64,000 bases of DNA from Rhodocyclales bacterium GT-UBC (lineage in GTDB: Bacteria > Pseudomonadota > Gammaproteobacteria > Burkholderiales > Rhodocyclaceae), in the NCBI GenBank assembly GCA_003583745.1, contig QXPY01000003.1:170052-234051 (forward strand). Reading direction: 5' to 3'. Positions 9,114 through 18,238 of the stretch are shown piece after piece (position 1 is the first letter of the stretch; the number at the start of each line of letters is the position of its first letter). The translations under genes and the position numbers were made by a program. Under the pieces are notes generated by a model. It was given only the letters and a program-made list of their open reading frames with translations, ran no database searches and was not told the DNA's origin.

Positions 9114-9714
9114 GTTTGATCGTGAATTGAATATTAACAATTGATTATTGTACCTGACCGGTGCGATCACCTCACTGTGAATGACAGCTCAACTCACCTA
9201 CCAGTCGCAGGAATGTCAGAAATTGGACTGGCACGTATGGGTCGGAAGCACGTACCCGTCGGATCGGAAAGCAGCCGTTCGCTGCAGTCTTTGTTTGAAG
9301 GGCCGCTTACCGACCAGGTGCTGCCCGACTCGGCCGGACTGTCGAACGGCCGGTTAGGCCGATGAGCACGAATTGCCTATCAGGCAGGTTTCGGAGTGGA
9401 GCAGCCTTTCCGGCGACAGCTATCGAGACGCATCGAACTTCCGTATCTGGCCGGTTGTCGCCCGATGTCACTTGGTCAATGCGGTGATATTTGGTGGTCA
9501 GGTGCTATGAGATAGGGCGGTCAACTCAGCCGCGATTTGGCATTCAGGGAAAGACTTTCAGGCCATTGCCTGAAATGCAGTCGTGCCGGCCGGCATACAG
9601 ACGCCCCGTCGCAATGGCAAAGTGTCCAGGGAGAACACCACTGCTCGCCACCAGCGAGGCCAGGATATCAACCTTGGCTTCGGAGCCACCGGTATTAATC
9701 GAGGAATTGTGCAC
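9114..9714. other. 600-bp spacer with a dispersed repeat copy
   Basis: It lies between the start of the chemoreceptor gene and the end of the XRE gene. It contains the repeat copy at 9357-9456 and a second short echo of the 4475 region near 9237. Open frames here (for example 9583-9948) overlap the XRE gene on the other strand and lack support. Confidence 0.5.
9357..9456 (+). repeat. Dispersed intergenic repeat, copy B (100 bp)
   Basis: Partner of 6888-6987, at about 76% identity by hand count and ungapped. Confidence 0.7.
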
Positions 9715-10005
9715 CTACCGCAGATTGATACAGAGGTTTTTGGTTGCCTTAGAAATCTCCTCGATCAGACCTTCTCGCTCGAGTGGCTGGGCCTGAATCG
9801 CATAGGCCATAAGGAGAAGCGTTGCCGGATGAACATCCAGAACCCTGGCAATTTCCTCAAGCTTGTCGACAGTTGGGCTTTTCAGCCCTCTTTCGAGAGA
9901 GCTCAAGTACGTCCGGCTCGAGACAACGCCGAAATCCTCCTGGGTTAATCCCTTATTTTTCCGAACCGTCCGGATTGCGGTTGCAAGGCTTTGGCGAAGA
10001 TTCAT
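9715..10005 (-). CDS. XRE-family helix-turn-helix regulator
   Basis: This is a 96-residue protein. Residues 1-65 form a Cro/C1-type HTH (IRTVRKNKGLTQEDF..., then SSLERGLKSPTVDKLEEIARVL). The frame is open up to 10074, but that start would lie inside the palindrome at 10042-10072. The ATG at 10005 is chosen because a GGGAG ribosome site stands at the right distance. It is transcribed away from an unknown gene (10093-10671), and the perfect palindrome between them is the obvious operator, so autoregulation is likely. The position just before a restriction-modification operon would also fit a controller-type regulator, but the operon points towards it and has its own start region 8 kb away. Confidence 0.8.
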   Translation of the reverse strand: MNLRQSLATAIRTVRKNKGLTQEDFGVVSSRTYLSSLERGLKSPTVDKLEEIARVLDVHPATLLLMAYAIQAQPLEREGLIEEISKATKNLCINLR

Positions 10006-10041
10006 TTTGGGCTCCCATACGAGACCCAATGAACCCATTTC

Positions 10042-10072
10042 GAACACTATAGAACTACAATCTATAGTGTTC
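10042..10072. promoter_or_regulatory. Perfect 12-bp inverted repeat, probable XRE operator
   Basis: GAACACTATAGA (10042-10053) and its exact complement TCTATAGTGTTC (10061-10072) are separated by 7 bases. It sits in the divergent promoter region between the XRE gene and the unknown gene. Dyads of this size and spacing are typical binding sites of dimeric XRE repressors. Confidence 0.7.
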
Positions 10073-10092
10073 ATTTTTCCGGTTCAGGTGCT

Positions 10093-10671
10093 GTGGATTT
10101 ACTAACCAACTCGCTGCAATCCGAGCGATACCGAGGATGCTCGGTCACAACTCTTGGCCCGGCTGCATTGGCCGAAATAGGGCGGGTGACCGCGCACTAT
10201 GGACTGCTAGTCGCCCGTGTAAGGGAATTCGTGTCCTACGTCTCGTCACAGACGCACAGACTGCCTCCGGTTGTCGGTTCCAAGGAGTCGATCAAACTTT
10301 TGCCGTTCGTGCTGGAGATGATTCGGCCAGCGTTTGCACCTGGCGACCTGCACATACTTGTGCAGGCATCGGATCAAGTGACCATGGTCCGTGAGGCAGT
10401 CGATCGGTTCCCCTATAGCGTCTGGGGAACGTCAGCCTTTGATCCAGAAAAGTTCGGGAGAACGGAGTACCGGCGATACAAAGGCGCTGGCTGCTGGCGC
10501 GATCAGAGCACCTACAGCACCAGCGACGTCCATGAGCTAGCAATGGAGATTTCGCTAGCGATTCGGTATTTGGGGAAGGTGCAGAGTGTTCTTCAGCAAA
10601 AAATTGCCGAAGAATCCCATGTGCTGAGGAAAAAATTGAACCGGAGGCGGAAATCGTCAAGCGGTTCGTGA
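10093..10671 (+). CDS. Unknown protein divergent from XRE regulator
   Basis: This 192-residue protein is read from a GTG start about 20 bases after the palindrome. I do not recognise the family. It is mostly helical by composition, with no signal peptide or membrane segment. The middle carries several aromatic residues (FPYSVWGTSAFDPEKF, YRRYKG.GCW), and the last 40 residues are a basic, probably helical tail ending in KKLNRRRKSS that could bind nucleic acid. It converges on hsdR with only 15 bases between the stop codons. Its placement opposite an XRE regulator suggests a two-gene regulated unit. Confidence 0.55.
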   Translation: MDLLTNSLQSERYRGCSVTTLGPAALAEIGRVTAHYGLLVARVREFVSYVSSQTHRLPPVVGSKESIKLLPFVLEMIRPAFAPGDLHILVQASDQVTMVREAVDRFPYSVWGTSAFDPEKFGRTEYRRYKGAGCWRDQSTYSTSDVHELAMEISLAIRYLGKVQSVLQQKIAEESHVLRKKLNRRRKSSSGS

Positions 10672-10686
10672 CCCTCAATCTCTTTC

Positions 10687-13674
10687 TCAGTAATACTGCC
10701 GAATGTAGCTGTAAGCCTTTTCAAACAGTTCCTCATCGGCATGCAGCTTGTATTTGAAGAGCGCTTTCCGTAGCGCTTTCTTCACCTCACGCTCGCCGGC
10801 CTGGGTGCCCTGCCAGCCCGGAAAACGAACCAGGCGCACGATTTCGTCAATGTCGGCAACCACGCGCTCAACCATGATGGGCGTTTCTGCGGTTTTGACT
10901 TCGTTGAACAGGTCGGTCAGGGCTGCCTTGCCGCGATCCTCGTCTTCCTCGGGCGGCGTTTCCTTCTCTGCCTGAAGAGTTTCCTTGGCGATCTCCAGCA
11001 GTTGCTTCAGGAACTCGACACTGTTGATCTGACCAGACTCGAAGCGGTCCTTCAAGGCATCCAGCCGCTCAGACAGCTGCTTGAATTTCGGATTGCCGCC
11101 ATGCCCCCGCAGCCGGCGTTTGAGCTTGATCTCGATCTCCTTGGCTTTCTTCGGGTCTGGGTTCGACAGCACCGCCTCCAGAAGGTCGGCATCAAGGACC
11201 AAGGTGTCGAGGTCATCTCGGACTGCATCCACATGCACATTCTGGTGGATCAGCTCGATGGTTTTGGCCCCGAGCGAATGCCAGATCAGCTTTCCGTGGC
11301 CGCTGGATGGCTGCACCGACTGGTACACCTGCGACAGCCACTTGTAATCCTTCTCGAAGGGGCCCAGTACCGTATCTGGGGAAAGGGCTTCCCAGATCTT
11401 GTTGAGCACGCTGTACTCAGCGGCGAAGTTGTCGCGAACCTCGTTGTTGGGCAGGCACTCCTGCGCCGCCATCAAACCTTCGTAACCCTGCTGGTCACGA
11501 TCAATGCCGGGGAAGAAAGCCAGACATTTCTGCATAGCTTCTGGCAGCTTCTCTTTCAGCTCCTGGATGTTGCTAACTACCTGCTTGACGCTCTGATCGT
11601 CGAATTCCAGCGCTGCCGCTACGTCATCGAAGATGCCGAGGTAGTCCACGATCAGGCCATGGGTCTTCTGCTCGGAGTAGGTACGATTTACGCGACAGAT
11701 TGCCTGCAGCAACGTGTGGTCGCGCAGCGGCTTGTCCAGGTACATCGCCTGGAGGATGGGAGCATCGAACCCGGTCAGCAGCTTGGCGGTGACGATGATC
11801 AGTTTCAACGGGTCGGCCGGGTCCCGGAAGCGATCCAGCAGGCGTTCCTCTTCATCCCGGCTTCGGTCGTAGGGTGCGTACTCTGGGTGTTCCTTCTTGT
11901 CTGCCGCCTGCACCGACATGACGATGTCCGTAGCTTCTGGCGGTAGCAGCTTGTCCAGCTCAGCCTTGAATAGCAGGCAGGACTCTCGGTCGAAGGTGAC
12001 GATCTGACCCTTGAAGCCGTTGGGTTCCACCTTGCTTTGGTAGTGCTGGACGATGTCCTCGCACACCTTGCGGATACGTTCAGGGGTCTTCACCAGCACC
12101 GCCATCTTAGCGGCGGTCTTGGCGAGGTTGTCCTTGTCCAGGTCGGATAGGCCACCGGTCAGGTCCTTGTAGGCAGCATCTAGTGCCGCCTTGTCGATGT
12201 GCAGATCGATCAGCCGGGGCTCGAAGTGCAGCTTCAGGGTGGCGCCGTCACGGATCGATTCCTCGAAGCCGTACCGACTCATGTAGCCCTTTTCATCCTC
12301 CTCGGCACCAAAAGCGTAGAAGGTGTTGCGGTCGGCACGGTTGATTGGCGTACCGGTCAGGCCGAACAGGAACGCGTTGGGCAGGGCTTCCCGCATCTTG
12401 CGGCCCAGATCGCCTTCCTGGGTGCGGTGGGCCTCGTCGACCAAGGCGATGATATTGCTGCGGTCGTTCAGGCTGCCGGTGGCCTCTCCGAACTTGAAGA
12501 TCGTCGTGATGATGATCTTGCGCACATCCTGCGCCAGGAGCTGCTGTAGCTTCTCGCGGCTATCTGCCTTTTCCAGGTTGGGGATGTCCGCGCCGGTGAA
12601 GGTGCCCGTGATCTGGCTGTCCAGATCGATCCGGTCTACCACGATCAGCACGGTGGGATTCTTCAGGCCGGCGTGCATGCGCAGCTTCTGAGCCGCAAAC
12701 ACCATCAGCAGCGACTTGCCGGAACCCTGGAAGTGCCAGATCAGGCCCTTCCGGGGGTAACCTGCCAGCACGCGCTCGACGATCTTGTTGGCCGCTTCAA
12801 ACTGCTGGTAGCGGCAAATGATCTTGATGCGCTGCTTTTTCTTGTTGGTAGCGAACAGGGTGAAGCTGCCGAGGATGTCCAGCACCACATGCGGGCGCAG
12901 CATGCTCTCGGCGGACAGCTTGAGCGACTTCAGCGGGTGGTGCTGACCTTCTTCCCCATCACCGTCCAGATGCCAAGGGCCCCAGTCCTTGACCGGCAGC
13001 CCTATGGAACCATAGTGGTAGGCCTTGCCCTCGGTGGCCACCGAGAAAACGTTGCAAACGAAAAGCTCCGGCACAAACTTCTCATAGTCGTCATGCACCT
13101 GCACAGCGCCATCGACCCAGCTGATGCACTTCTTGACCGGGGTCTTGGCCTCGATCAGTACCAGCGGCAGACCATTCACCAACAGCACGAGATCAGCCCG
13201 GCGTTCGGTGGGACCAGCACGGTAGGTGTACTGTTGGGTGACGATGTACTGGTTCTGCGACAGGTCGTCCAGGTCGATCAGCCGTACCGGTGCATGCTCG
13301 TTATTGGGGCCGAAGGGCATCGAGCGTTCGCCACGCATCCAGGCGGTCATTTCCTCATTGGCTCGGATCAGGCCATCCGAGCGCACTGAGAGCACGATGG
13401 CACGCAGCTTGTAGAGCACCTCGTCGGCGCGGTCGGGCTGAGCGGCAATCTCGGGGTTCAGTCGGATCAGCGCTTCGCGCAGCCAGGGTTCGACCAATAC
13501 CTCCTGGATCTGGCGCGGGACATCAGCAGGGGCCGCGTAGCGCCAGCCAATGCCTTTGGGGCTGGGGCCGTAGCTGGCTTGAGGTTCCTGAACGGTGTTC
13601 GATGGAGCAACCTTGATGGGGCCGCCGAGCAAATCGCGGACGTAGGCTTCGACGGTATTAGATTCGTTAAACAT
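10687..13674 (-). CDS. hsdR: Type I restriction enzyme, R subunit
   Basis: At 995 residues it has the normal length of the family. The N-terminal nuclease domain has Asp161 and the Glu175-Ala-Lys177 motif of PD-(D/E)xK enzymes. The translocase domain has Walker A with Lys320 (HFQGSGKS), the DEAH box at 413-416, and later helicase motifs (LTGTP; TAKLLTGFDAP; QAICRVNR). HsdR combines with HsdM and HsdS to move DNA by ATP hydrolysis and cut unmodified foreign DNA far from the recognition site. It is the last gene of the operon and overlaps hsdS by 8 bases, implying translational coupling. No broken motif was seen, so restriction is probably active. Confidence 0.95.
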   Translation of the reverse strand: MFNESNTVEAYVRDLLGGPIKVAPSNTVQEPQASYGPSPKGIGWRYAAPADVPRQIQEVLVEPWLREALIRLNPEIAAQPDRADEVLYKLRAIVLSVRSDGLIRANEEMTAWMRGERSMPFGPNNEHAPVRLIDLDDLSQNQYIVTQQYTYRAGPTERRADLVLLVNGLPLVLIEAKTPVKKCISWVDGAVQVHDDYEKFVPELFVCNVFSVATEGKAYHYGSIGLPVKDWGPWHLDGDGEEGQHHPLKSLKLSAESMLRPHVVLDILGSFTLFATNKKKQRIKIICRYQQFEAANKIVERVLAGYPRKGLIWHFQGSGKSLLMVFAAQKLRMHAGLKNPTVLIVVDRIDLDSQITGTFTGADIPNLEKADSREKLQQLLAQDVRKIIITTIFKFGEATGSLNDRSNIIALVDEAHRTQEGDLGRKMREALPNAFLFGLTGTPINRADRNTFYAFGAEEDEKGYMSRYGFEESIRDGATLKLHFEPRLIDLHIDKAALDAAYKDLTGGLSDLDKDNLAKTAAKMAVLVKTPERIRKVCEDIVQHYQSKVEPNGFKGQIVTFDRESCLLFKAELDKLLPPEATDIVMSVQAADKKEHPEYAPYDRSRDEEERLLDRFRDPADPLKLIIVTAKLLTGFDAPILQAMYLDKPLRDHTLLQAICRVNRTYSEQKTHGLIVDYLGIFDDVAAALEFDDQSVKQVVSNIQELKEKLPEAMQKCLAFFPGIDRDQQGYEGLMAAQECLPNNEVRDNFAAEYSVLNKIWEALSPDTVLGPFEKDYKWLSQVYQSVQPSSGHGKLIWHSLGAKTIELIHQNVHVDAVRDDLDTLVLDADLLEAVLSNPDPKKAKEIEIKLKRRLRGHGGNPKFKQLSERLDALKDRFESGQINSVEFLKQLLEIAKETLQAEKETPPEEDEDRGKAALTDLFNEVKTAETPIMVERVVADIDEIVRLVRFPGWQGTQAGEREVKKALRKALFKYKLHADEELFEKAYSYIRQYY

Positions 13675-14815
13675 CTGAACCTCTCAACCCAATTTCCATG
13701 ACCTTTCCCCTGAGAGCAAGCAGATTTTGGCGCCGCTTAATCAAAAGCTTTTCGCTGTCTAGTAATGCTCCGAGCTCATCAGCCACTTTCCCCCGCACAT
13801 CATGATTAGGTGCGCGAACTCTAAGGTTTTTCAAGTCCTTGAAATAGATGCGCCAACGGTCCTTCGCGATACCCTTAACGAAGCGCCTATACGCATTCAA
13901 TATCTCGGGGGATCTGAATAAGTGCCACCAATATTCTGCTCTATCTGAGGTATCGCGAAGGCGAAGGACTGTATAAGCAGGGCTTACCAGCCCCTCTTCA
14001 CTGACAATTCCAATTGCTCCTTGCCATAACCTCATGGTGTTGTAGACCAGATCATTCGGAAGAACTCGAATGTACTTTTCTTCCCCCGTTTCATCCGATA
14101 CGTGACGTTCTAAGGATTCACGTCGCACAACAGTTCCATCGATAGTCACAGAAAGAATCGGAAGTCCCGTAAATCCTTTATCAGTAACAGAAGAAAAGAA
14201 ATCAGATAGTTGAGGATCTTCTGTATTGCCGAGTACATCAGCAAAGAGGTTTGAGTGCGTTGCACGGAATAGCCTCGATGCCGCAGTAATCGCGTCAGCA
14301 TAATTCGATAAAGTAGCTTCCGCCGCCAAGAAGCAAGCAGTTAGTTCATTTTGAATTTTTAGTGAAGGCAGCGGGAACTCTTGTAAGGCAAGCGTCTTCC
14401 AGTTTATTGTCGGTGAGAGTGACCCAACTGATATCTCTATGGCTCGATTCATGAACAGATCGCTCTGCATGAAGAACGGGAGAAACTCAGGTAACACAAC
14501 GTCAGGCTTTGGCCGCAGCACCATGGCATGTGCCGAGCAAATGCCATCGAATTCTGCGACCCCAAGTTTTCGTTGGTAAGCACGACGACGACCAAAAATG
14601 ATGTCGCCCTTCTTAAACACCAGCTTGGTGGCTTCCACATCATCTGGGGTGCCCCAGCGGCGAATCTTGTGCGAGTCCGCATCGAGGTGCTCAAGGCCTA
14701 CGTAGTGCTCCATACCTGATTCGGACGGGTTGTCGATGCGGACATTGACGTTAGTTGCTATCTGATCAAAACGCCATACCTTCCAGCCCGCCTTCAAGTC
14801 TATTTTCTCAGACAC
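13667..14815 (-). CDS. hsdS: Type I restriction-modification specificity subunit
   Basis: This 382-residue protein has the two-part layout of HsdS: target-recognition domain 1 (about 10-150), a helical spacer (about 155-185), target-recognition domain 2 (about 200-335) and a C-terminal helix (about 340-380). The phrase GSLSPTINWKTLALQEFPLPSL is typical of the end of the first domain. The start is GTG at 14815, overlapping the hsdM stop by 8 bases. The base composition is clearly more A/T-rich than that of hsdM and hsdR on either side, as expected when specificity genes are exchanged horizontally. The DNA target cannot be read from the sequence. Confidence 0.93.
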   Translation of the reverse strand: MSEKIDLKAGWKVWRFDQIATNVNVRIDNPSESGMEHYVGLEHLDADSHKIRRWGTPDDVEATKLVFKKGDIIFGRRRAYQRKLGVAEFDGICSAHAMVLRPKPDVVLPEFLPFFMQSDLFMNRAIEISVGSLSPTINWKTLALQEFPLPSLKIQNELTACFLAAEATLSNYADAITAASRLFRATHSNLFADVLGNTEDPQLSDFFSSVTDKGFTGLPILSVTIDGTVVRRESLERHVSDETGEEKYIRVLPNDLVYNTMRLWQGAIGIVSEEGLVSPAYTVLRLRDTSDRAEYWWHLFRSPEILNAYRRFVKGIAKDRWRIYFKDLKNLRVRAPNHDVRGKVADELGALLDSEKLLIKRRQNLLALRGKVMEIGLRGSDV

Positions 14816-16322
14816 GCTCGATGTCCTCCGTAATCATTCCATCAAGCGTTTCCATCAGCGCGTCCATCTGTTTCCAGAACGCGCGGCCATCGGTTTGCCA
14901 TTCGTCCCAGGCAGAGCGCAGCGATACCGCGTCGCCATTGCTGTCGGTGGCGACTGCGGCGGCAATGCGCTTTACGTACAGCGGGATCGAGAGGTTGCCC
15001 GCATTGGCGCCGATTTCGGCCAGGGTGGCGACCTTGGAGAAACCAGGCTTGTCCGCAAAGCTCTTGTAAGTGGTCAAAATGCGCTGCTGGTGCTCGGGCT
15101 TCAGAAAGCTCTGCGCCCGTTCCCGGGCGACCTCATTCACAGCGTCGATGAAGATCACCTTGCCCTTGCGATGGGAGACTTTCTTGCGGTTGCAGATGAC
15201 GATGCATGACTCCATCGGGGAGTTGTAGAACAGGTTGGGTCCCAAACCGATGATGGCCTCGACCCAGTCCTGCTCGATCATCTTGGCACGCATGGCCTGT
15301 TCTTCGTTACGAAACAGCACGCCATGCGGCCAGAGCACGGCGCAGCGGCCCTTGGCCGTGAGGCTGGTCAGGATGTGCTGCTGAAAGGCATAGTCAGCTC
15401 GGCCTTGCGGCGGCGTGCCTAGCGAGTTGCGGCCCCACTTGTCACTGCTCCAGGCTTCACGATCCCATTGCTTGATGGAATACGGGGGGTTGGCGAGGAT
15501 TACATCGAACTGGCGCAGGCGGTCGCCCTCGATGTGCTTGGGTTCGGCCAGGGTATCGCCCCGGATTATCTCGAAGTCCTCCACTCCGTGCAGGAAGAGG
15601 TTCATGCGGGCGATGGATGATGTGATGAGGTTGCGCTCCTGCCCATAGAGCTTGAGGGTTCGGTATTCGCCGCCCGAGCGCTTCACTTCGTCCAGCGCAG
15701 AGATCAGCATGCCGCCTGTGCCGCAGGTAGGGTCATAGATCGACTCGCCAGCTTGTGGAGCCAGCAGCTGGGTCATCAGATGGACCACGGTGCGGTTAGT
15801 GTAGAACTCGGCGGCGGTGTGGCCGGAGTCGTCTGCAAACTTCTTGATCAGGTATTCGTAGGCGTTGCCCAGTTCGTCCTCGGGTACGTTGGCCACCGAC
15901 AGTGTCTGGGTAGAGAAATGTTCGATCAGGTCCTTCAGTGTTTCGTCGGGCAGACGTTCGCGGTTGGTCCAGGGGGCATCGCCGAAAATCCCGTCGAGCA
16001 TATCCGGGTTGGCCGATTCGATGGCGCGCATGGCTTTCTGGATGGCTGCACCTACGTTCTTCGGCGTCTGACGCACATCGGTCCAGTGCGCTCCTTCTGG
16101 AATCTGGAAGCGGTGGTTTTCGGCGAACTGGGCATAGGACAGATCGCCATCAGAATCAGCCAGCGCGGCTTGATATTCCTCGTCCCAGACATCGGAAACG
16201 CGTTTGTAGAACAGCAGCGGGAAGATGAATTGTTTGTAGTCGCCGGCATCGATCAGGCCGCGAAGCCTGACAGCAGCGCCCCAGAGGTAGCTTTCCAGTT
16301 CTTGTTGGGTGATTCGGCTCAT
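14808..16322 (-). CDS. hsdM: Type I DNA adenine methyltransferase subunit, copy next to hsdS
   Basis: This is a 504-residue N6-adenine methyltransferase of type I systems. It has an N-terminal helical domain (HsdM_N, about 5-150), the SAM-binding motif DPTCGTGG (about 197-204) and the catalytic NPPY (278-281). The start is the ATG at 16322: it overlaps the stop of the upstream hsdM as ATGA and has GGAGG nine bases before it. An ATG three codons earlier is less likely. Together with HsdS it should methylate the target adenine. It is one of two different hsdM genes in the same operon, see 16319-17815. Confidence 0.93.
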   Translation of the reverse strand: MSRITQQELESYLWGAAVRLRGLIDAGDYKQFIFPLLFYKRVSDVWDEEYQAALADSDGDLSYAQFAENHRFQIPEGAHWTDVRQTPKNVGAAIQKAMRAIESANPDMLDGIFGDAPWTNRERLPDETLKDLIEHFSTQTLSVANVPEDELGNAYEYLIKKFADDSGHTAAEFYTNRTVVHLMTQLLAPQAGESIYDPTCGTGGMLISALDEVKRSGGEYRTLKLYGQERNLITSSIARMNLFLHGVEDFEIIRGDTLAEPKHIEGDRLRQFDVILANPPYSIKQWDREAWSSDKWGRNSLGTPPQGRADYAFQQHILTSLTAKGRCAVLWPHGVLFRNEEQAMRAKMIEQDWVEAIIGLGPNLFYNSPMESCIVICNRKKVSHRKGKVIFIDAVNEVARERAQSFLKPEHQQRILTTYKSFADKPGFSKVATLAEIGANAGNLSIPLYVKRIAAAVATDSNGDAVSLRSAWDEWQTDGRAFWKQMDALMETLDGMITEDIERV

Positions 16323-17815
16323 TGCAGCCATCCTCCTTCGGTCATGACCTTCGCCAGCCGTCCTTCAGCCTCACGGCAGCGGCTCAGGGCTTCCTTGAAG
16401 GCTGCAATAGCTTCCGGCAAGGGCGGGATGTCCTCTCGAAGTGGCGGCAGTACATAGCGAGAGATGTTCAGCGTCCAATCCTCAGCCTTGATCTCGTCGA
16501 GCGTGACGACTCGAACCGCATCCTGTACATCGGCAAAGCCGCGATACCAGCCCAAGATTTCCGTGGCATGTGCTGACTCAAGGAAATTCTGAGCTCGGCC
16601 ACGGCGGAATAAGTGCGAGGCGTCAGCGACCAGGACCTTTTGTTTGTGTTCGGCAGACTTCCGCTTACGCAGCACCAGGATGCAAGCTGCAAGTCCGGTA
16701 CCGTAGAAAAGGTTTGGCGCCAGCCCGATTACGGCCTCTACCAGGTCCATTTCAAGGAGCTTCTGGCGAATATCGGCTTCAGCCCCTTTCCGGAAGAGCG
16801 CCCCTTGGGGCAATACAACGGCCATGCGGCCGGTGCCCTCGGCCATGGATTTGACCATGTGCTGCACCCAAGCGAAATCACCACTGGAGGAGGGTGGAAG
16901 CCCGGCAAAATTGCGGCCGAAGGGGTCGTTCAACCACAAGTCCTCGCCCCATTTTTCCAGGGAGAACGGCGGATTGGCGATCACACAGTCGAATGTGGCC
17001 AGCCTGTCACCCTCGAAAAAGGCTGGATTGCGCAAGGTGTCGCCACGCACCACCTGGAAGTCCTCAATACCGTGCAGGAACAGGTTCATCCGGGCGATCG
17101 ATGAAGTGGTCAGGTTTTTTTCTTGCCCGTACAGCTTGCCCCAGAGGCGTTTCACGTCGCCATGCTGTTCCTTAACGTGCTGTACCGCTGCGAGCAACAT
17201 GCCGCCGGTACCGCAGGCGGGGTCGTAAATAGTCTCCGCTTCCTTCGGATCAAGCATGTCGATCATGAGCCGTACCACGCTGCGCGGGGTATAGAACTCG
17301 CCCGCCTTCTTGTTGGTGGCGTCGGCGAATTTCTTGATCAGGTATTCGTAGGCATCGCCAAGGACATCAGAAGTGATGTTTTTGTTGCCGAATGAGATGC
17401 GCGAGAAATGCTCAATGAGGTCCTTGAGCAGAGCATCGGACAGGCGATCCTTGTTGGTCCATTGGGCATCTCCGAAAACCCCGTAGAGCGTGTCCGGGTT
17501 GGCCTTCTCGATCTCGCGCATGGCGTGCTGAAGGGCCGCACCGACATTGGTTGGGACGGATCGGACATCGTTCCAGTGGCAGTCCTCAGGAATCTGGAAC
17601 CGATGAGATTCGGGGAACCAGGCAAGCTGTTCATCGCCTGTTTCATCAACGATCTCCTGGTATTCGTCGTCCCAGACGTCGCAAATGCGCTTGAAGAACA
17701 GTAGCGGGAAGATGTAGGTCTTGAAGTCAGCGGCATCAACCGGACCGCGCAGGATGTTGGCGGACTCCCAGAGGTGGGATTCAAGCTGGCTCAGGGTAAT
17801 GGTTTGGTCGATCAA
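16319..17815 (-). CDS. hsdM: Second type I DNA methyltransferase subunit
   Basis: This 498-residue protein is homologous along its whole length to the next gene, sharing for example the Y..FIFPLLF.KR..DVWD.EY block, TSSIARMNLFLHG and EDF..VRGDTL, but with many differences. The SAM motif is DPACGTGG (198-205) and the catalytic motif is NPPF (281-284). Aromatic F in place of Y is normal for active N6-adenine enzymes. It is the first gene of the operon and starts at TTG (17815); no better start is upstream. Both M genes have all motifs, so neither looks like a pseudogene. Whether the two form one mixed M1M2S complex or serve separate roles is open. Confidence 0.9.
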   Translation of the reverse strand: MIDQTITLSQLESHLWESANILRGPVDAADFKTYIFPLLFFKRICDVWDDEYQEIVDETGDEQLAWFPESHRFQIPEDCHWNDVRSVPTNVGAALQHAMREIEKANPDTLYGVFGDAQWTNKDRLSDALLKDLIEHFSRISFGNKNITSDVLGDAYEYLIKKFADATNKKAGEFYTPRSVVRLMIDMLDPKEAETIYDPACGTGGMLLAAVQHVKEQHGDVKRLWGKLYGQEKNLTTSSIARMNLFLHGIEDFQVVRGDTLRNPAFFEGDRLATFDCVIANPPFSLEKWGEDLWLNDPFGRNFAGLPPSSSGDFAWVQHMVKSMAEGTGRMAVVLPQGALFRKGAEADIRQKLLEMDLVEAVIGLAPNLFYGTGLAACILVLRKRKSAEHKQKVLVADASHLFRRGRAQNFLESAHATEILGWYRGFADVQDAVRVVTLDEIKAEDWTLNISRYVLPPLREDIPPLPEAIAAFKEALSRCREAEGRLAKVMTEGGWLQ

Positions 17816-18238
17816 TTGAAGCCTATCGTTATCGTTTTTGCCATTGGAATTATCTCATCGACGGGGCTCCGTAACTGCGCCTCGGCCAGGATATTGGATT
17901 CGGTTTCTCTGACACTACCTGGGCGGTTTTGCCAGCCGTGGCGGACATTTTGCTGCGAGAAAATCACCCCCGAAGTCCATTCCTACACCTACCCCCCTGT
18001 TTTCGGCTGCATTCTTCTATCGACAGCACCGTAGGTGCGAGCAACCATTCCGAGGCCTGTTTTCAGGCCTTCCAGTACCTCGCTAACGAAGCGCGAATGG
18101 CGGTTAGTTCGACAATAGTCACGAAAGGTAGATAGTCCCGATGGAGCATCTCAAATATAGCTACGAAAAGCCGCCGCACCACCGTAGCAATCGGACCTTT
18201 TTGAGGTCATCCGTAATTGTTAAGTATCGGGGAGCGTG
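17816..18238. other. 423-bp divergent region between type I RM operon and recombinase module
   Basis: It must hold the promoters of both units. It contains a perfect 7-bp hairpin with a TTTT loop (AGGCCTG/CAGGCCT, 18053-18070) and a GGACATT near 17943 that resembles the GTGTGGACATT repeats at 23983 and 24024. No gene was found. Confidence 0.5.

Noticed and set aside
11002..11946. 314-codon open frame opposite hsdR
   Set aside because: Shadow of hsdR; composition is that of a complementary frame.
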